A stretch of DNA of 64,000 bases from Maricaulaceae bacterium EIL42A08 (GCA_024178355.1 JAMZNZ010000002.1:1-64000); one strand, 5' to 3'. Counted from the first letter of the stretch, positions 1 to 8,031 are shown. The notes: a model not told the origin generated them from the letters alone. Numbers and translations are program-made.

Positions 1-77
1 GCAGCGCGCCGGTCGCTCGAGCTAGCTCGGGGCTCCGCTCCCGGCACGCTCGCCAGACCTCAAACCATGGACTATGA

Positions 78-620
78 AAGGCTCAGACTCTCGAAATAAA
101 CGAAGGATCGCAGGGTCTCAGGTCACTTACTGACGACTTCTTTGAAAGCGCCTGGACAAACCAGGAAATCGGTTTTGCCCTCGCTCGCGACGTGCCTGTT
201 ATCAGCCTCAAAGTTGGCTCGTGTGCACCCGCTGGATTCATCAGAAACAAGCAAGCTATCCAAGGAAACTCAAAACGAATAAGTGCCGACGCTGATCAAA
301 TATTTGAAGTGTTGAACAAGCGTCTTGCGGGCGCGCATATTTTGCGGGAAGCAGCTCTCACCACGTTCAGTGATGCACCCAGCTTCGACGCGGCGAAAAG
401 GAGGTTTGCGCGGGTCAAGGAGCTAGGAAATCTATCGGAAGAAGAAGTCAGGCGCCTCGTAAACGCATACAATTCAAATTCGCAAATTTCTGGATGTTGG
501 GCGCTTTCGGGCGACACTTTCGTAGACTATTTGAATAAAAATTCCTCTGTTAAATGCGAGCGTGGCAGAAACAAAATCAGGATAAAGAAAGAATCCGATG
601 AAGAAGATTTCCCGTTTTAA
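78..620 (+). pseudogene. C-terminal remnant of a TIR-domain protein
   Basis: The frame is open from just after a stop at 75-77. The first in-frame start is GTG at 192 (142 residues), but the frame upstream of it reads SLTDDFFESAWTNQEIGFAL followed by ARDVPVISLKVG. This matches the second half of bacterial TIR domains, including the W-x-x-x-E motif (WTNQE) that carries the catalytic glutamate of TIR NADases. The first TIR strand and the BB-loop half are missing and no upstream start with an RBS is visible, so I read it as a truncated, probably inactive gene; a short expressed form from 192 is possible. About 110 lysine- and serine-rich residues follow with no family I recognise. Base composition is clearly more A/T-rich than its neighbours, which suggests transfer, perhaps the edge of a defence island. 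The function of the intact gene is unknown. Confidence 0.55.
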
Positions 621-760
621 TTAGATATGTATCCCTTATTTTCAATTGATCCCAAAATATTAGGGTCTGCCAATCTACAAACACATATGCAAAATTTGAA
701 ACACCACGCACTTGATCCGGAAAATGCACGCATTTTAATTCTCTCTGGATATATCTATAC

Positions 761-780
761 CCCCCGGATCAAGTCCGGGG
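761..780. repeat. Short palindromic repeat (GGATCAAGTCC type)
   Basis: CCCCGGA and TCCGGGG flank a short centre, giving a small perfect stem. The same design recurs at 6585-6607. It resembles dispersed palindromic repeats common in alphaproteobacterial intergenic DNA. The rest of 621-910 shows no gene I can support. Confidence 0.6.
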
Positions 781-910
781 TGCGGGCGGCTGTTCGCCTT
801 GCGAGCGCGTTGCGCGCACGCTGCAAGAGCTTAGCGATGGTCTCGAGCGTTTGATGACATCTGAGGGGGGCAACATCGCGCCCGACTGAGCGGAGGCGAA
901 GGAGGACAGA

Positions 911-1252
911 TTATCGCGTTTTGTCCCACACGGTGAACTCATAGGCGATGGAGCGTTCCACCAGTTCGCGCCAGACCGGTTCAGCTATGGCTTCAGCCAG
1001 GCCGACGTCAGCGGCGGCGGCTTTGACCTTGCTCACGACGTCTTCGATGCGGTCTTCGTCGCGTACCCGGTCGCGTGAGGGTTTGATGCGGGCTGCCGCT
1101 TCCATATAGCCCGCACGCTCCTTGATCAGGGCGACGAGGGCGCGGTCGAGCCGGTCAACACCATCGCGGACCTCCGCCATGGTCTCGCAGTCCGCGGGGC
1201 GGGTGCGGGCGTTAAGGTCATCGAGGTCGAGATTCGCGGGCAGATCTGTCAT
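911..1252 (-). CDS. Chorismate mutase family protein
   Basis: A 113-residue all-helical protein of the AroQ-type chorismate mutase / isochorismate-pyruvate lyase family. The N-terminal helix has the family pattern: R at VRDGVDRLD, then LVALIKERAGYMEAAARIK, followed by the DEDRIEDVV turn and a C-terminal helix ending in ERSIAYEF. These arginines, the lysine and the glutamate normally bind the chorismate carboxylates. Known members convert chorismate to prephenate, or isochorismate to salicylate plus pyruvate; the sequence alone does not settle which. I chose ATG at 1252 (MTDLPANL). A TTG 12 codons upstream would add unconserved residues. It stands alone on the minus strand downstream of the VWA gene, separated by about 165 bp. 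Confidence 0.75.
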   Translation of the reverse strand: MTDLPANLDLDDLNARTRPADCETMAEVRDGVDRLDRALVALIKERAGYMEAAARIKPSRDRVRDEDRIEDVVSKVKAAAADVGLAEAIAEPVWRELVERSIAYEFTVWDKTR

Positions 1253-1418
1253 GGGCGGGTATATAGACGCACGCGCTTCAACGCTCAAAGCTTTAGATCG
1301 GTTGGGCGCATATCAACGGCTTCCTTATGTCTGCAAGAACGAGAATGCTGCCAGATGAGTTAGCGCCCCGTGCCGGCAGCCCCGCCACTCCGGATGGGGT
1401 GGAGGACATAAAGGGACG

Positions 1419-2606
1419 CTACTTCTTCGCCAATTCCTTCATGGCCCGATCGACACCGGACAGGGTGAGGGGGAACATGCGTTCGGGTCCGACGATCTCG
1501 CGGATCAGCTGGACCGAATAGGTGTGGGGCCACCAGTTTTCCGGCGTGGGATTGAGCCAGATCAGGTTGGGGTAGGTCTCTGCGATCCGGCGCAGCCAGA
1601 CGCCGCCCGCCTCCTCATTCCAGCCCTCAACGCTGCCGCCTGGATGGGTGATTTCGGTGGGGGCCATCGCCGCATCACCCACAAACACGACCTTGTAGTC
1701 AGCCGGATAGGTATGCAGCACATCCATCAACGATGTGGTCTCCGACTGACGGCGCTTGTTGGACTTCCAGACCGCCTGATAGGGGCAGTTGTGGAAGTAG
1801 AAATATTCCAGATTTTTAAACACCGAGCTGGCGGCGGAAAACAGCCGTTCGGTCAGCTCGATATAGGGGTCCATGGACCCGCCCACATCGAAAAAGACGA
1901 GCACCTTGATGGCGTTACGCTTTTCCGGGCGCATGCGAATATCCAGATAGCCGCGATTGGCGGTGGCATTGATCGTATCATCAAGATCAAGCTCTTCCTC
2001 CGCCCCGTCGCGGGCAAAGCGGCGAAGGCGGCGCAGCGCCATCTTCAGATTGCGCGTGCCGAGCTCGCGTTCGTTATCGTAATCCTTGAAGCGACGGGTC
2101 TCCCAGACCTTGTTGGCCTTCTTGTTCTTGGACTCACCACCAATGCGCACGCCATTAGGGCTCCAGCCAGAGTGGCCATAGGGGCTTGTGCCGCCGGTGC
2201 CGATCCATTTCGACCCGCCTTCGTGACGCTTCTGCTGCTCTTGCAGGCGCTCCTGCAGGGTCTTCATCAGCTGGTCGAAGTCCATCTCCTTAAGCGCGGC
2301 CATCTCCTCCTCGGTCAGGTGACGGCGCATCTCGGCACGCAGCCAGTCGTCCGGGATTTCATCGGCCTTAAACATCGCGCCAAGCGCTTCTATGCCTTCA
2401 AAGAAGTGGGCGAAGACCTTGTCAAACTTGTCGAAATTGCGCTCATCCTTGACCAGGGCGGCGCGGCTCACCGCGTAGAAGCTGTCCAGATCCTGATCAA
2501 TCGCCCCCTTCTCCAACGCCTCAAGCAGCGTCAGATACTCCCGCGTCGAAACGGGAATCTTGGCAGCGCGCAAGCCAGTGAAGAAACGGTGGAAGAGTGG
2601 GGTCAT
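1419..2606 (-). CDS. VWA domain protein of the CoxE-like family
   Basis: A 395-residue cytoplasmic protein. The N-terminal half is helical and charged, with a glutamine-rich stretch near residue 120. The C-terminal half (about 225-395) is a von Willebrand factor A fold with a MIDAS-like DVGGSM motif and a later VVFVGDAAM strand. CoxE-like VWA proteins work with MoxR AAA+ ATPases to mature or insert cofactors into client proteins. The neighbouring upstream gene is exactly such a MoxR ATPase, with only 9 bp between them, so the two probably form one operon and one complex. Start ATG at 2606. The client cannot be told: no CO dehydrogenase or methanol dehydrogenase gene lies in the window. Confidence 0.85.
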   Translation of the reverse strand: MTPLFHRFFTGLRAAKIPVSTREYLTLLEALEKGAIDQDLDSFYAVSRAALVKDERNFDKFDKVFAHFFEGIEALGAMFKADEIPDDWLRAEMRRHLTEEEMAALKEMDFDQLMKTLQERLQEQQKRHEGGSKWIGTGGTSPYGHSGWSPNGVRIGGESKNKKANKVWETRRFKDYDNERELGTRNLKMALRRLRRFARDGAEEELDLDDTINATANRGYLDIRMRPEKRNAIKVLVFFDVGGSMDPYIELTERLFSAASSVFKNLEYFYFHNCPYQAVWKSNKRRQSETTSLMDVLHTYPADYKVVFVGDAAMAPTEITHPGGSVEGWNEEAGGVWLRRIAETYPNLIWLNPTPENWWPHTYSVQLIREIVGPERMFPLTLSGVDRAMKELAKK

Positions 2607-2615
2607 GGGGTGAGC

Positions 2616-3461
2616 TTAACTCCCCTCACGCCGGCTCATAAACGCGAGGCGTTCAAACAGCTGCACATCCTGCTCGTTCTTCAGCAGGGCGCCGTGCATC
2701 GGCGGGATGAGTTTGCGGGGGTCGCGTTCGCGCAGGACGGCCGGGTCGATGTCTTCGGCCATGAGGAGTTTCAGCCAGTCCAGCAGCTCTGATGTGGACG
2801 GCTTTTTCTTCAGGCCCGGCACGGTGCGCAGGTCAAAGAAGGTCTGCAGCGCTTCGGACAGCAGGCGGCTCTTCAGGTCGGGGTAGTGAACCTTGACGAT
2901 CTGCTCCATCGTTTCTTCGTCGGGGAAGGCGATGAAGTGGAAGAAGCAGCGGCGCAGGAAGGCGTCCGGCAGCTCTTTTTCATTGTTCGACGTGATGATC
3001 ACGATGGGGCGGACTTCAGCCTTGATGGTCTGGCCGGTCTCGTAGACATGAAATTCCATCTTATCGAGCTCCTGCAGGAGGTCGTTTGGAAATTCAATGT
3101 CGGCCTTGTCGATCTCGTCGATCAGCAGGACGGGGCGCTGCTCGTGGGTGAAGGCCTCCCACAGCTTGCCCTTTTTGATGTAGTTGCTGACGTCGTGGAC
3201 CTTGTCGTCGCCCAGCTGGCTATCGCGCAGGCGCGCCACGGCATCATACTCGTAAAGCCCCTGACGGGCCTTGGTGGTGGACTTGATATGCCATTCCAGA
3301 AGCGGAGCGCCGAGCGCCTCGGCGACCTGCTTGGCAAGCTCGGTCTTGCCGGTGCCGGGCTCACCTTTCACCAGAAGCGGGCGTTCGAGAATGATCGCGG
3401 CATTGACCGCAGCAGCCAGCTCGTCAGTGGCCACATAATCCTTGGTGCCTTCAAAGCGCAT
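2616..3461 (-). CDS. MoxR family AAA+ ATPase
   Basis: A 281-residue single-domain AAA+ ATPase of the MoxR group. It shows Walker A GEPGTGKTE near residue 37, Walker B VLLIDEIDKAD near 110, sensor I IITSNNEKELP and the arginine-finger region AFLRRCFFHF. MoxR ATPases act as chaperones that activate protein complexes together with a VWA partner. The VWA gene follows 9 bp downstream on the same strand, which supports this. Length is normal for the family. The start ATG at 3461 is followed by the usual short N-terminal segment (FEGTKDYVATDEL). No transporter or metabolic partner gene is adjacent. Confidence 0.88.
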   Translation of the reverse strand: MRFEGTKDYVATDELAAAVNAAIILERPLLVKGEPGTGKTELAKQVAEALGAPLLEWHIKSTTKARQGLYEYDAVARLRDSQLGDDKVHDVSNYIKKGKLWEAFTHEQRPVLLIDEIDKADIEFPNDLLQELDKMEFHVYETGQTIKAEVRPIVIITSNNEKELPDAFLRRCFFHFIAFPDEETMEQIVKVHYPDLKSRLLSEALQTFFDLRTVPGLKKKPSTSELLDWLKLLMAEDIDPAVLRERDPRKLIPPMHGALLKNEQDVQLFERLAFMSRREGS

Positions 3462-3579
3462 GGGGCGTCCTTCTCGTCATAGGCGTGTGCGCAGCGCGCG
3501 TTACAAGCGCGATACGCTAATGTTTGAAATGGTGAGGGCAAGAGTTGGGTGCTGTTGGGGGTGTTAACGCCATGCTGTC

Positions 3580-3660
3580 GTCACCCCCGCGAAGGCGGGG
3601 GCCCAGCGGGCCAGGCTCAGGCGCTTAATGGCTCTGGGTTCCCGCCTTCGCGGGAATGAC
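3580..3660. repeat. Long inverted repeat with CCCGCGAAGGCGGG arms
   Basis: Two arms, TCACCCCCGCGAAGGCGGGGG and CCCGCCTTCGCGGGAATGA, face each other across about 40 bp. Each arm can also fold on itself. A second copy with nearly the same arms lies at 25253-25336. This is a dispersed palindromic element typical of alphaproteobacteria. It lies just past the stop of flmG and may end transcription there. Confidence 0.75.
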
Positions 3661-3673
3661 GAAGAGGGGTGTG

Positions 3674-5482
3674 TTAAGCCGCGCCTTTTTCAACCGCTTT
3701 GACCCGCTCACCAAGCGCCTCGGCGATCTGGCTGATCGGCGTCTTCCAGTCGCGGAATTTCTCCGGCACGAAGAGCTGGCTGCCCGGCATCCAGGTCAGG
3801 CGGTCGGTGCCAAAGGTTGTCCACTGGGTTTTGGCGGGAGAAAGCAACAGGCTTTCTGCGCCACAGTGGGCCCCCATGGTCAGCGAAGCGTTGACCTGTC
3901 CGACCATGACATCACACAGAGAGCCCAGGATGCCGACGCCTTCGAGATCATTCATCAGGTCCAGGTCTTCGATCTGGTGAATGGTGACGCCAAAGTCCTT
4001 GGCGCACTGGGCCAATTCTTCATCCACATCGCCATACTGCAGAGATACGAAGGTGCAGCCCGGCGTTTGCAGGACCGGCTTCCACATCTCGAACGGCGAG
4101 AAGTATTTGGTACGGTTGCCGGTCATCAGCTTTGATTTCCAGCAGAAGCCGACACGCAGGCCGGCAGGCAGGGCATCAAGTTGAGCCTTGATGGCATCAA
4201 TGCGGGACGGGTCCGGTGTGAGCACTTTACGGGCCTCGGGACCGGGGAAGTCTTCAGGGGTCTGGCGGACTGCGCGCTCCATGGACCCGAGTGGGGCCCA
4301 CAGATCAGGTTTGAAAGTAGGTTCAGCGTCGAGCACGGAGCGGATCTGAACGCCTTCTTTAAAGATCGTGGCGTGGCGGCCGACATAGTCCAGCCTGGGG
4401 AAGCTGCGCTGCATCAAGTCTACGAGGCGACGCTCACAGACCAGAGCAATCGCCCCTTCAGGCCCAACAAGGTCAAACGCTTCATCGAGAACGGCCGACA
4501 TGGCGATTTCATCGCCGAGGCCCTGTTCAGCCACCAGCAGCAGGCGTTTGCCTTTGATGGCGGCGGGGTCTTCGCCGGACCAGTATGGGGCTTTGACGAT
4601 GAATTCGACGCGCTTTGGATAGAGCGGATCCATGCGCCGTTCGTATTTCTGCCAGCCTTCTTTGAGCTCGCCCTTGGCAAACAGTGCCAGCGCCATGCCG
4701 TGTTCGATGATAACCTGATCGGCCGCAGAGGGGTTCATGGTGAGCGATTTGCGCCAGAGCGCGATTGCCTCATCAAGCTCGCCGAGCAGATCAAGGCAGA
4801 AAGCCAGATTGTGGTAGCCGCGGGCAAAGTCCGGACGCAGGCGCAGCGCTTCCTGATAGAAGGTCACAGCCTGTTCTGGATCACCGCTTTCCAGCAACGT
4901 CGTGCCGAGTGAGTTCCACAGGTCGGGGTTTTCCGGATCGGTGTAGATGGCCGAGCGCAGCAGCTCCATACTGTCTTCAAACTTCTGCTGATCACGCAGA
5001 ATACCCGCCAGGTTGGACACAGCACCCTTGGCATTGGGTGCCATCTGGTGATGCAGGCGCAGGAACTTCTCCGCAGCCTCCAGCATATCCAGCTTCCACG
5101 CGACCATGCCCAGATTGAGATAGAGGTCGGCGTTATTGGGATCGTGCTTGAACGCTTCCTCATAACAGTTGAGGGCCGCCGACAAACGTCCGAGCCGCTC
5201 CAGCGCGAGGGCCATACCCTGATAGGCGAGGCCGAAGTTTGGAGCTGCATCAATCGCCTTCAGGCAAAGCTGACCAGCCTTTTTGGCCGCTGCCGGGCCG
5301 TCGTCCATGATCTTGACTGCACGGCGGATCAGACTGACTGCCTTCGCAGGAGCTGCCTTGGCCGCGCGGTCACCAAGGGCTGCATCCAGGGCCGCTTGCG
5401 CGCCGGTGCGCGGGACATCGACCTGACGAAGCGGGGCTTCAGCTTCGGCATTCAGTTCGGCATCGAGATTGAAAGTCGCCAT
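3674..5482 (-). CDS. flmG: TPR glycosyltransferase for flagellin (FlmG/FlbA-like)
   Basis: A 602-residue soluble protein. An alanine-rich N-terminus is followed by TPR repeats from about residue 60 to 300 (for example YQGMALALERLGRLSAALNC, LYLNLGMVAWKLDMLEAAEK, LWNSLGTTLLESGDPEQAV). The C-terminal half, about 310-595, has the glycosyltransferase B fold seen in heptosyltransferase and O-GlcNAc transferase relatives (LLLVAEQGLGDEIAMS, SLQYGDVDEEL, TMGAHCGAESLLLSP). This layout matches Caulobacter FlmG (older name FlbA), in which the TPR part binds flagellin and the GT part adds pseudaminic acid. It stands back to back with flbT and flaF and next to the flagellins and Pse genes, which strongly supports the same job here. 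Donor specificity is inferred. Confidence 0.85.
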   Translation of the reverse strand: MATFNLDAELNAEAEAPLRQVDVPRTGAQAALDAALGDRAAKAAPAKAVSLIRRAVKIMDDGPAAAKKAGQLCLKAIDAAPNFGLAYQGMALALERLGRLSAALNCYEEAFKHDPNNADLYLNLGMVAWKLDMLEAAEKFLRLHHQMAPNAKGAVSNLAGILRDQQKFEDSMELLRSAIYTDPENPDLWNSLGTTLLESGDPEQAVTFYQEALRLRPDFARGYHNLAFCLDLLGELDEAIALWRKSLTMNPSAADQVIIEHGMALALFAKGELKEGWQKYERRMDPLYPKRVEFIVKAPYWSGEDPAAIKGKRLLLVAEQGLGDEIAMSAVLDEAFDLVGPEGAIALVCERRLVDLMQRSFPRLDYVGRHATIFKEGVQIRSVLDAEPTFKPDLWAPLGSMERAVRQTPEDFPGPEARKVLTPDPSRIDAIKAQLDALPAGLRVGFCWKSKLMTGNRTKYFSPFEMWKPVLQTPGCTFVSLQYGDVDEELAQCAKDFGVTIHQIEDLDLMNDLEGVGILGSLCDVMVGQVNASLTMGAHCGAESLLLSPAKTQWTTFGTDRLTWMPGSQLFVPEKFRDWKTPISQIAEALGERVKAVEKGAA

Positions 5483-5538
5483 GGAACTCTCGCGGGGCTT
5501 GGATCATCTGGATTGTTACCCAATCGGAACCGCTTCGA

Positions 5539-5553
5539 TTAAGGCTTTGCTAA
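5539..5553. promoter_or_regulatory. Possible CtrA-like site, TTAA-N7-CTAA
   Basis: TTAA (5539-5542), seven bases, then CTAA lies between the divergent flmG and flbT genes. The CtrA consensus is TTAA-N7-TTAA, so there is one mismatch. Position and lineage fit, but such a motif can occur by chance. Confidence 0.25.
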
Positions 5554-5677
5554 TGATTGACGCCTTGCTCGACAAAACCGCACACCGGTGAAACCCTTTG
5601 TTCACCGTGTCGATGGAAGCTGCGTCGGTGAATCACATGAATGGGGCAGAATTCCTGCCTGGCAAACGGAGACGGCT

Positions 5678-6088
5678 ATGCCGCTCAAACTGTCCTTGAA
5701 GCCTGGTGAGCGCTTTGTGCTGAACGGCGCGGTTGTTGAAAACGGGGACCGGCGTGCAACGCTTATCCTGCAGAACAAAGCCAGCGTGCTGCGTGAAAAA
5801 GACATCATGCAGGAGCACGAGGCCGATACACCGGCCAAGCGCATCTATTTCCCGGTCATGATGATGTATCTCTCGTCATCGTCCCAGGATGGGCTCTATG
5901 ACGCCTTCGTCCTTCGCATGACCGAGTTCATGAATGTTATCAAGAACCCGGATGTGCTCACCGATTGCGTCACCGTCAGCCGCGAGGTGATGAGCGGTGA
6001 GTATTACAAAGCGCTTCTGCGCTGCCGTAAGCTCATTGCTTATGAAAAAGAGCTGATGTCTCCAGACGGGGACGGAGACAAGAAATAA
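5678..6088 (+). CDS. flbT: FlbT, post-transcriptional repressor of flagellin synthesis
   Basis: A 136-residue protein matching FlbT through its whole length: MPLKLSLKPGERFVLNGAVV, an EKDIMQEHEADTPAKRIYFP segment and the helical C-terminus. In Caulobacter FlbT binds the 5' leader of flagellin mRNA and promotes its decay until the hook is complete. I chose ATG at 5678, preceded by GGAGA at 5668-5672 and starting at the conserved MPLK; the frame is open further upstream but that part is not FlbT-like. The stop overlaps the flaF start by one base (TAATG), so the two are translationally coupled. The flagellin leaders in this window carry repeated small hairpins that could be its targets. Confidence 0.95.
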   Translation: MPLKLSLKPGERFVLNGAVVENGDRRATLILQNKASVLREKDIMQEHEADTPAKRIYFPVMMMYLSSSSQDGLYDAFVLRMTEFMNVIKNPDVLTDCVTVSREVMSGEYYKALLRCRKLIAYEKELMSPDGDGDKK

Positions 6089-6456
6089 TGTCCTATCAGG
6101 CCTATCAGCGCACTAGCGCCCGGTCTGAAGACCCGCGCTCCACTGAATACCGCCTTCTGGGTCATGTGACCCGCGCGCTTATGGATGTGCGTGAGATCAA
6201 GGCTAGCGAAATCCGCAAACGCGCCGAGGCGCTGGACTGGAACCGTCGGGTCTGGTCAGCTTTCGCGGCTGATTGTGCCAATCCCGACAACGGACTGCCT
6301 GAAGCGCTCAGGGCGTCGATCATTTCGCTATCGATCTTTATTTCTAAAGAGACCTCCACCGCCATGCGGGGTGAAGGCGATATCGACATGCTGATTGATC
6401 TGAACCGCACCGTGATGCAGGGGCTTGAGCCGGGCGCTCAGGCTGCGGCTGGATAG
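6088..6456 (+). CDS. flaF: FlaF, flagellin synthesis regulator
   Basis: A 122-residue protein of the FlaF family. It starts MSYQAYQRTSARSEDPRSTE and has the conserved WNRRVWSAFAADCANPDN and LPEALRASIISLSIFISKET segments. FlaF is needed for flagellin production or secretion and acts in opposition to FlbT in Caulobacter. It overlaps flbT by one base and lies just upstream of the first flagellin gene, the usual order in this lineage. The 377-bp gap to the flagellin holds a palindromic repeat, a CGGCAA half-site and a sigma-54 promoter. Confidence 0.95.
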   Translation: MSYQAYQRTSARSEDPRSTEYRLLGHVTRALMDVREIKASEIRKRAEALDWNRRVWSAFAADCANPDNGLPEALRASIISLSIFISKETSTAMRGEGDIDMLIDLNRTVMQGLEPGAQAAAG

Positions 6457-6584
6457 ACCACTGGGTCAGGCGGATTTTTCGTCCTGAAGTGCGCCGAACT
6501 CTGCGCGACTATGGAACATGTGATGTTTTGATCCCGGACGCGACGTGACCTGGGGACCTATACATATTCTTGAGGGGGCGGCAG

Positions 6585-6607
6585 GTCCCGGATCGACTCC
6601 GGGGTGA
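6585..6607. repeat. Short palindromic repeat between flaF and the first flagellin
   Basis: GTCCCGGATCGACTCCGGGGTGAC forms a short stem (CCCGGA against TCCGGGG). It is a relative of the repeat at 761-780. The flanking intergenic DNA contains no gene I can support. Confidence 0.5.
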
Positions 6608-6620
6608 CGCCTCGCCTGCT

Positions 6621-6626
6621 CGGCAA
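6621..6626 (+). promoter_or_regulatory. Possible FlbD (ftr) half-site CGGCAA
   Basis: CGGCAA, followed by ATT but without a good second arm, lies 126 bp upstream of the sigma-54 core of flagellin A. The full form CGGCAA-N3-TTGCCG occurs upstream of flagellin B. Distance and sequence suggest an enhancer half-site. Confidence 0.35.
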
Positions 6627-6746
6627 ATTTGTTCAGGTGGGCTGAAGCTGCCGGGCCGTTTGCGCCGCGCGGTGGTGTCCTCACGAGGTGCCATTTCAAC
6701 GCACTGATTTTCAATATGTAATTTCTATTCTCCTTGCGGGTTCCGC

Positions 6747-6760
6747 GGCACGGCGTTTGC
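6747..6760 (+). promoter_or_regulatory. Sigma-54 promoter of flagellin A
   Basis: GGCAC-N5-TTGC with exact GG-N10-GC spacing (GG at 6747-6748, GC at 6759-6760). The predicted start of transcription is near 6772, giving a leader of about 62 nt. Flagellin genes of this lineage are sigma-54 and FlbD dependent. Confidence 0.8.
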
Positions 6761-6773
6761 GGTTGCTCGGTTA

Positions 6774-6824
6774 GGACAAAATGTCCACCGGTCGAGAATT
6801 GACCGTTCGCTTCCAGAATGGAGG
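6774..6824 (+). promoter_or_regulatory. Flagellin A leader with three small hairpins
   Basis: Three stem-loops can be drawn in order. The first is GGACA-AAA-TGTCC (6774-6786). The second is CGGTCG-AGAAT-TGACCG with one G-T pair (6789-6805). The third is CTTCC-AGAAT-GGAGG with one T-G pair (6810-6824), whose right arm is the ribosome binding site. Loop AGAA recurs in the other flagellin leaders. FlbT binding here is inferred from Caulobacter. Confidence 0.5.
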
Positions 6825-6833
6825 AACCCCACA

Positions 6834-7661
6834 ATGACAACTTCGGTGAACACCAATCCAGGAGCGATGATCGCGCTCCAGAACCTGAACAAGACGAATA
6901 TGGAACTGTCTCAAGTGCAGAACCGTATCAATACCGGCCTTGAGGTAGCAGGTGCCAAGGACAATGGCGGCTTGTACGCCATCGCTCAGCGCATGCGGTC
7001 TCAGGTGGCTGGCTATGGTGTCGTTCAGCAATCTCTGGACCGCGGCGAGGCGACGCTTGACGTTGCTCTGGCCGCGGGTGAGGCGATCTCTGACCTCCTT
7101 ATTGAAATGAAGGAGAAGGCGCTCGGCGCAGCCGACACGTCGCTTGATACCCAGTCTCGTACGGCCCTGAATGAAGACTTCAAGGCTCTGCGCGATCAGA
7201 TCACGACGATCGTCGACAATGCTGAGTTCAATGGTCTCAATCTGATCGATGGCTCGACAACGGCCTTCACGGCGTTGGCAAACCAGGATGGATCGAACAC
7301 AATCACGGTGACCTCGGAGAATATGGCTCTGTCGGGATCCATTGTGACGGTGACTTCGACCGCCTCGTTCGCGACCGCTACGCAGGCTGACAACATCGCG
7401 TCTCAGATCGGTACATCTTTGGATAACGTCAACGAATCGCTCGCGCGCCTCGGGACGAAATCCAAGGCGCTTGAGGTTCACTCTTCTTTCGTCACCAAAC
7501 TGTCTGACTCGCTGGAGAAGGGGATCGGCAATCTGGTGGACGCGGATCTGGCACGCGAATCGGCCCGGCTCCAGTCGCTGCAGGTCAAGCAGCAGCTGGG
7601 TGTCCAGGCGCTTTCCATCGCCAATTCGATGCCGCAGTCGGTTCTGTCTTACTTCCAGTAA
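6834..7661 (+). CDS. Flagellin (copy A)
   Basis: A 275-residue flagellin of the short Caulobacter FljK/FljL type. The N-terminal D0/D1 helix is NTNPGAMIALQNLNKTNMEL and continues to INTGLEVAGAKDNGGLYAIA. The C-terminal D1/D0 region ends ADLARESARLQSLQVKQQLG then VQALSIANSMPQSVLSYFQ. The central 100 residues are serine/threonine-rich and variable, the likely glycosylation surface. ATG at 6834 follows GGAGGA at 6820-6825. There is no signal peptide; flagellins leave through the flagellar export channel. It has its own sigma-54 promoter and terminator, so it is a single-gene unit. It differs more from copies B and C than those differ from each other. Confidence 0.95.
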   Translation: MTTSVNTNPGAMIALQNLNKTNMELSQVQNRINTGLEVAGAKDNGGLYAIAQRMRSQVAGYGVVQQSLDRGEATLDVALAAGEAISDLLIEMKEKALGAADTSLDTQSRTALNEDFKALRDQITTIVDNAEFNGLNLIDGSTTAFTALANQDGSNTITVTSENMALSGSIVTVTSTASFATATQADNIASQIGTSLDNVNESLARLGTKSKALEVHSSFVTKLSDSLEKGIGNLVDADLARESARLQSLQVKQQLGVQALSIANSMPQSVLSYFQ

Positions 7662-7678
7662 GTCGTTGGGACAAAGGG

Positions 7679-7714
7679 CCGGGGTCTTCCGCAAGGAAGG
7701 CCCCGGTTTCTTTT
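7679..7714 (+). terminator. Rho-independent terminator of flagellin A
   Basis: CCGGGGTCTTCC and GGAAGGCCCCGG form a 12-bp stem with a GCAA loop and one T-G pair, followed by TTTCTTTT. Confidence 0.9.
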
Positions 7715-7782
7715 GCCATGCCGCAGCGGTAACTCAAAATTAACGCTCTGAATTCGCGTGTGATTCTTCACCCTCTGTTAAG

Positions 7783-7849
7783 CGGCGATATTTGCCGGGT
7801 CGGCAGTTTTTACCCAGCAATACGGCGGCGGAAGCGGCAATTTTTGCCG
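7783..7849. promoter_or_regulatory. Two ftr-like palindromes upstream of flagellin B
   Basis: CGGCGA-TAT-TTGCCG at 7783-7797 has one mismatch. CGGCAA-TTT-TTGCCG at 7835-7849 is a perfect inverted repeat. They share a 3-bp spacer and lie 156 and 104 bp upstream of the sigma-54 core. This is where FlbD enhancer (ftr) sites sit in Caulobacter flagellar promoters. FlbD binding is inferred. Confidence 0.6.
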
Positions 7850-7938
7850 GGTTGAAATCGCGTCACCCCTTCTCGAAAACTAAAAACTTCAACCTTTTCA
7901 GCGCTTAAGTGAGATTTTTGAATCTCTCACGCGAAACT

Positions 7939-7952
7939 GGCCCCGACCTTGC
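7939..7952 (+). promoter_or_regulatory. Sigma-54 promoter of flagellin B
   Basis: TGGCCCCGACCTTGC with exact GG-N10-GC spacing (GG 7939-7940, GC 7951-7952). The predicted start is near 7964, giving a 68-nt leader. Confidence 0.8.
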
Positions 7953-7965
7953 GATGCATCACTGC

Positions 7966-8024
7966 GGGCCAGAAGGCCCTGCGCGCAAAATGCACGCATT
8001 CACATACGTAGAAACGTAAGGGAG
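7966..8024 (+). promoter_or_regulatory. Flagellin B leader with three small hairpins
   Basis: GGGCC-AGAA-GGCCC (7966-7979) sits at the predicted mRNA 5' end. TGCGCGCA-AAA-TGCACGCA with one mismatch follows (7980-7998), then perfect TACGT-AGAA-ACGTA (8005-8018), directly before the AGGGAG ribosome binding site. Loop sequences match those in the leader of copy A. Confidence 0.5.
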
Positions 8025-8031
8025 CCAAGAA

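Noticed and set aside
1-77. GC-rich start of the window, possible RNA gene end
   Set aside because: No cloverleaf, CCA end or tmRNA tail could be drawn, and no coding pattern was seen.
627-854. 75-codon open frame on + after the TIR fragment
   Set aside because: It runs through a palindromic repeat, has no RBS or family pattern, and ends in low-complexity arginine/alanine codons.
1524-2792. 422-codon + open frame opposite the VWA and MoxR genes
   Set aside because: It lies antisense to two well-supported genes and shows no family signature; long shadows are common in GC-rich DNA.
5643-5657. GG-N10-GC match just before flbT
   Set aside because: The transcription start would lie about 9 nt before the flbT ATG and the flanks do not fit TGGCAC/TTGC well.
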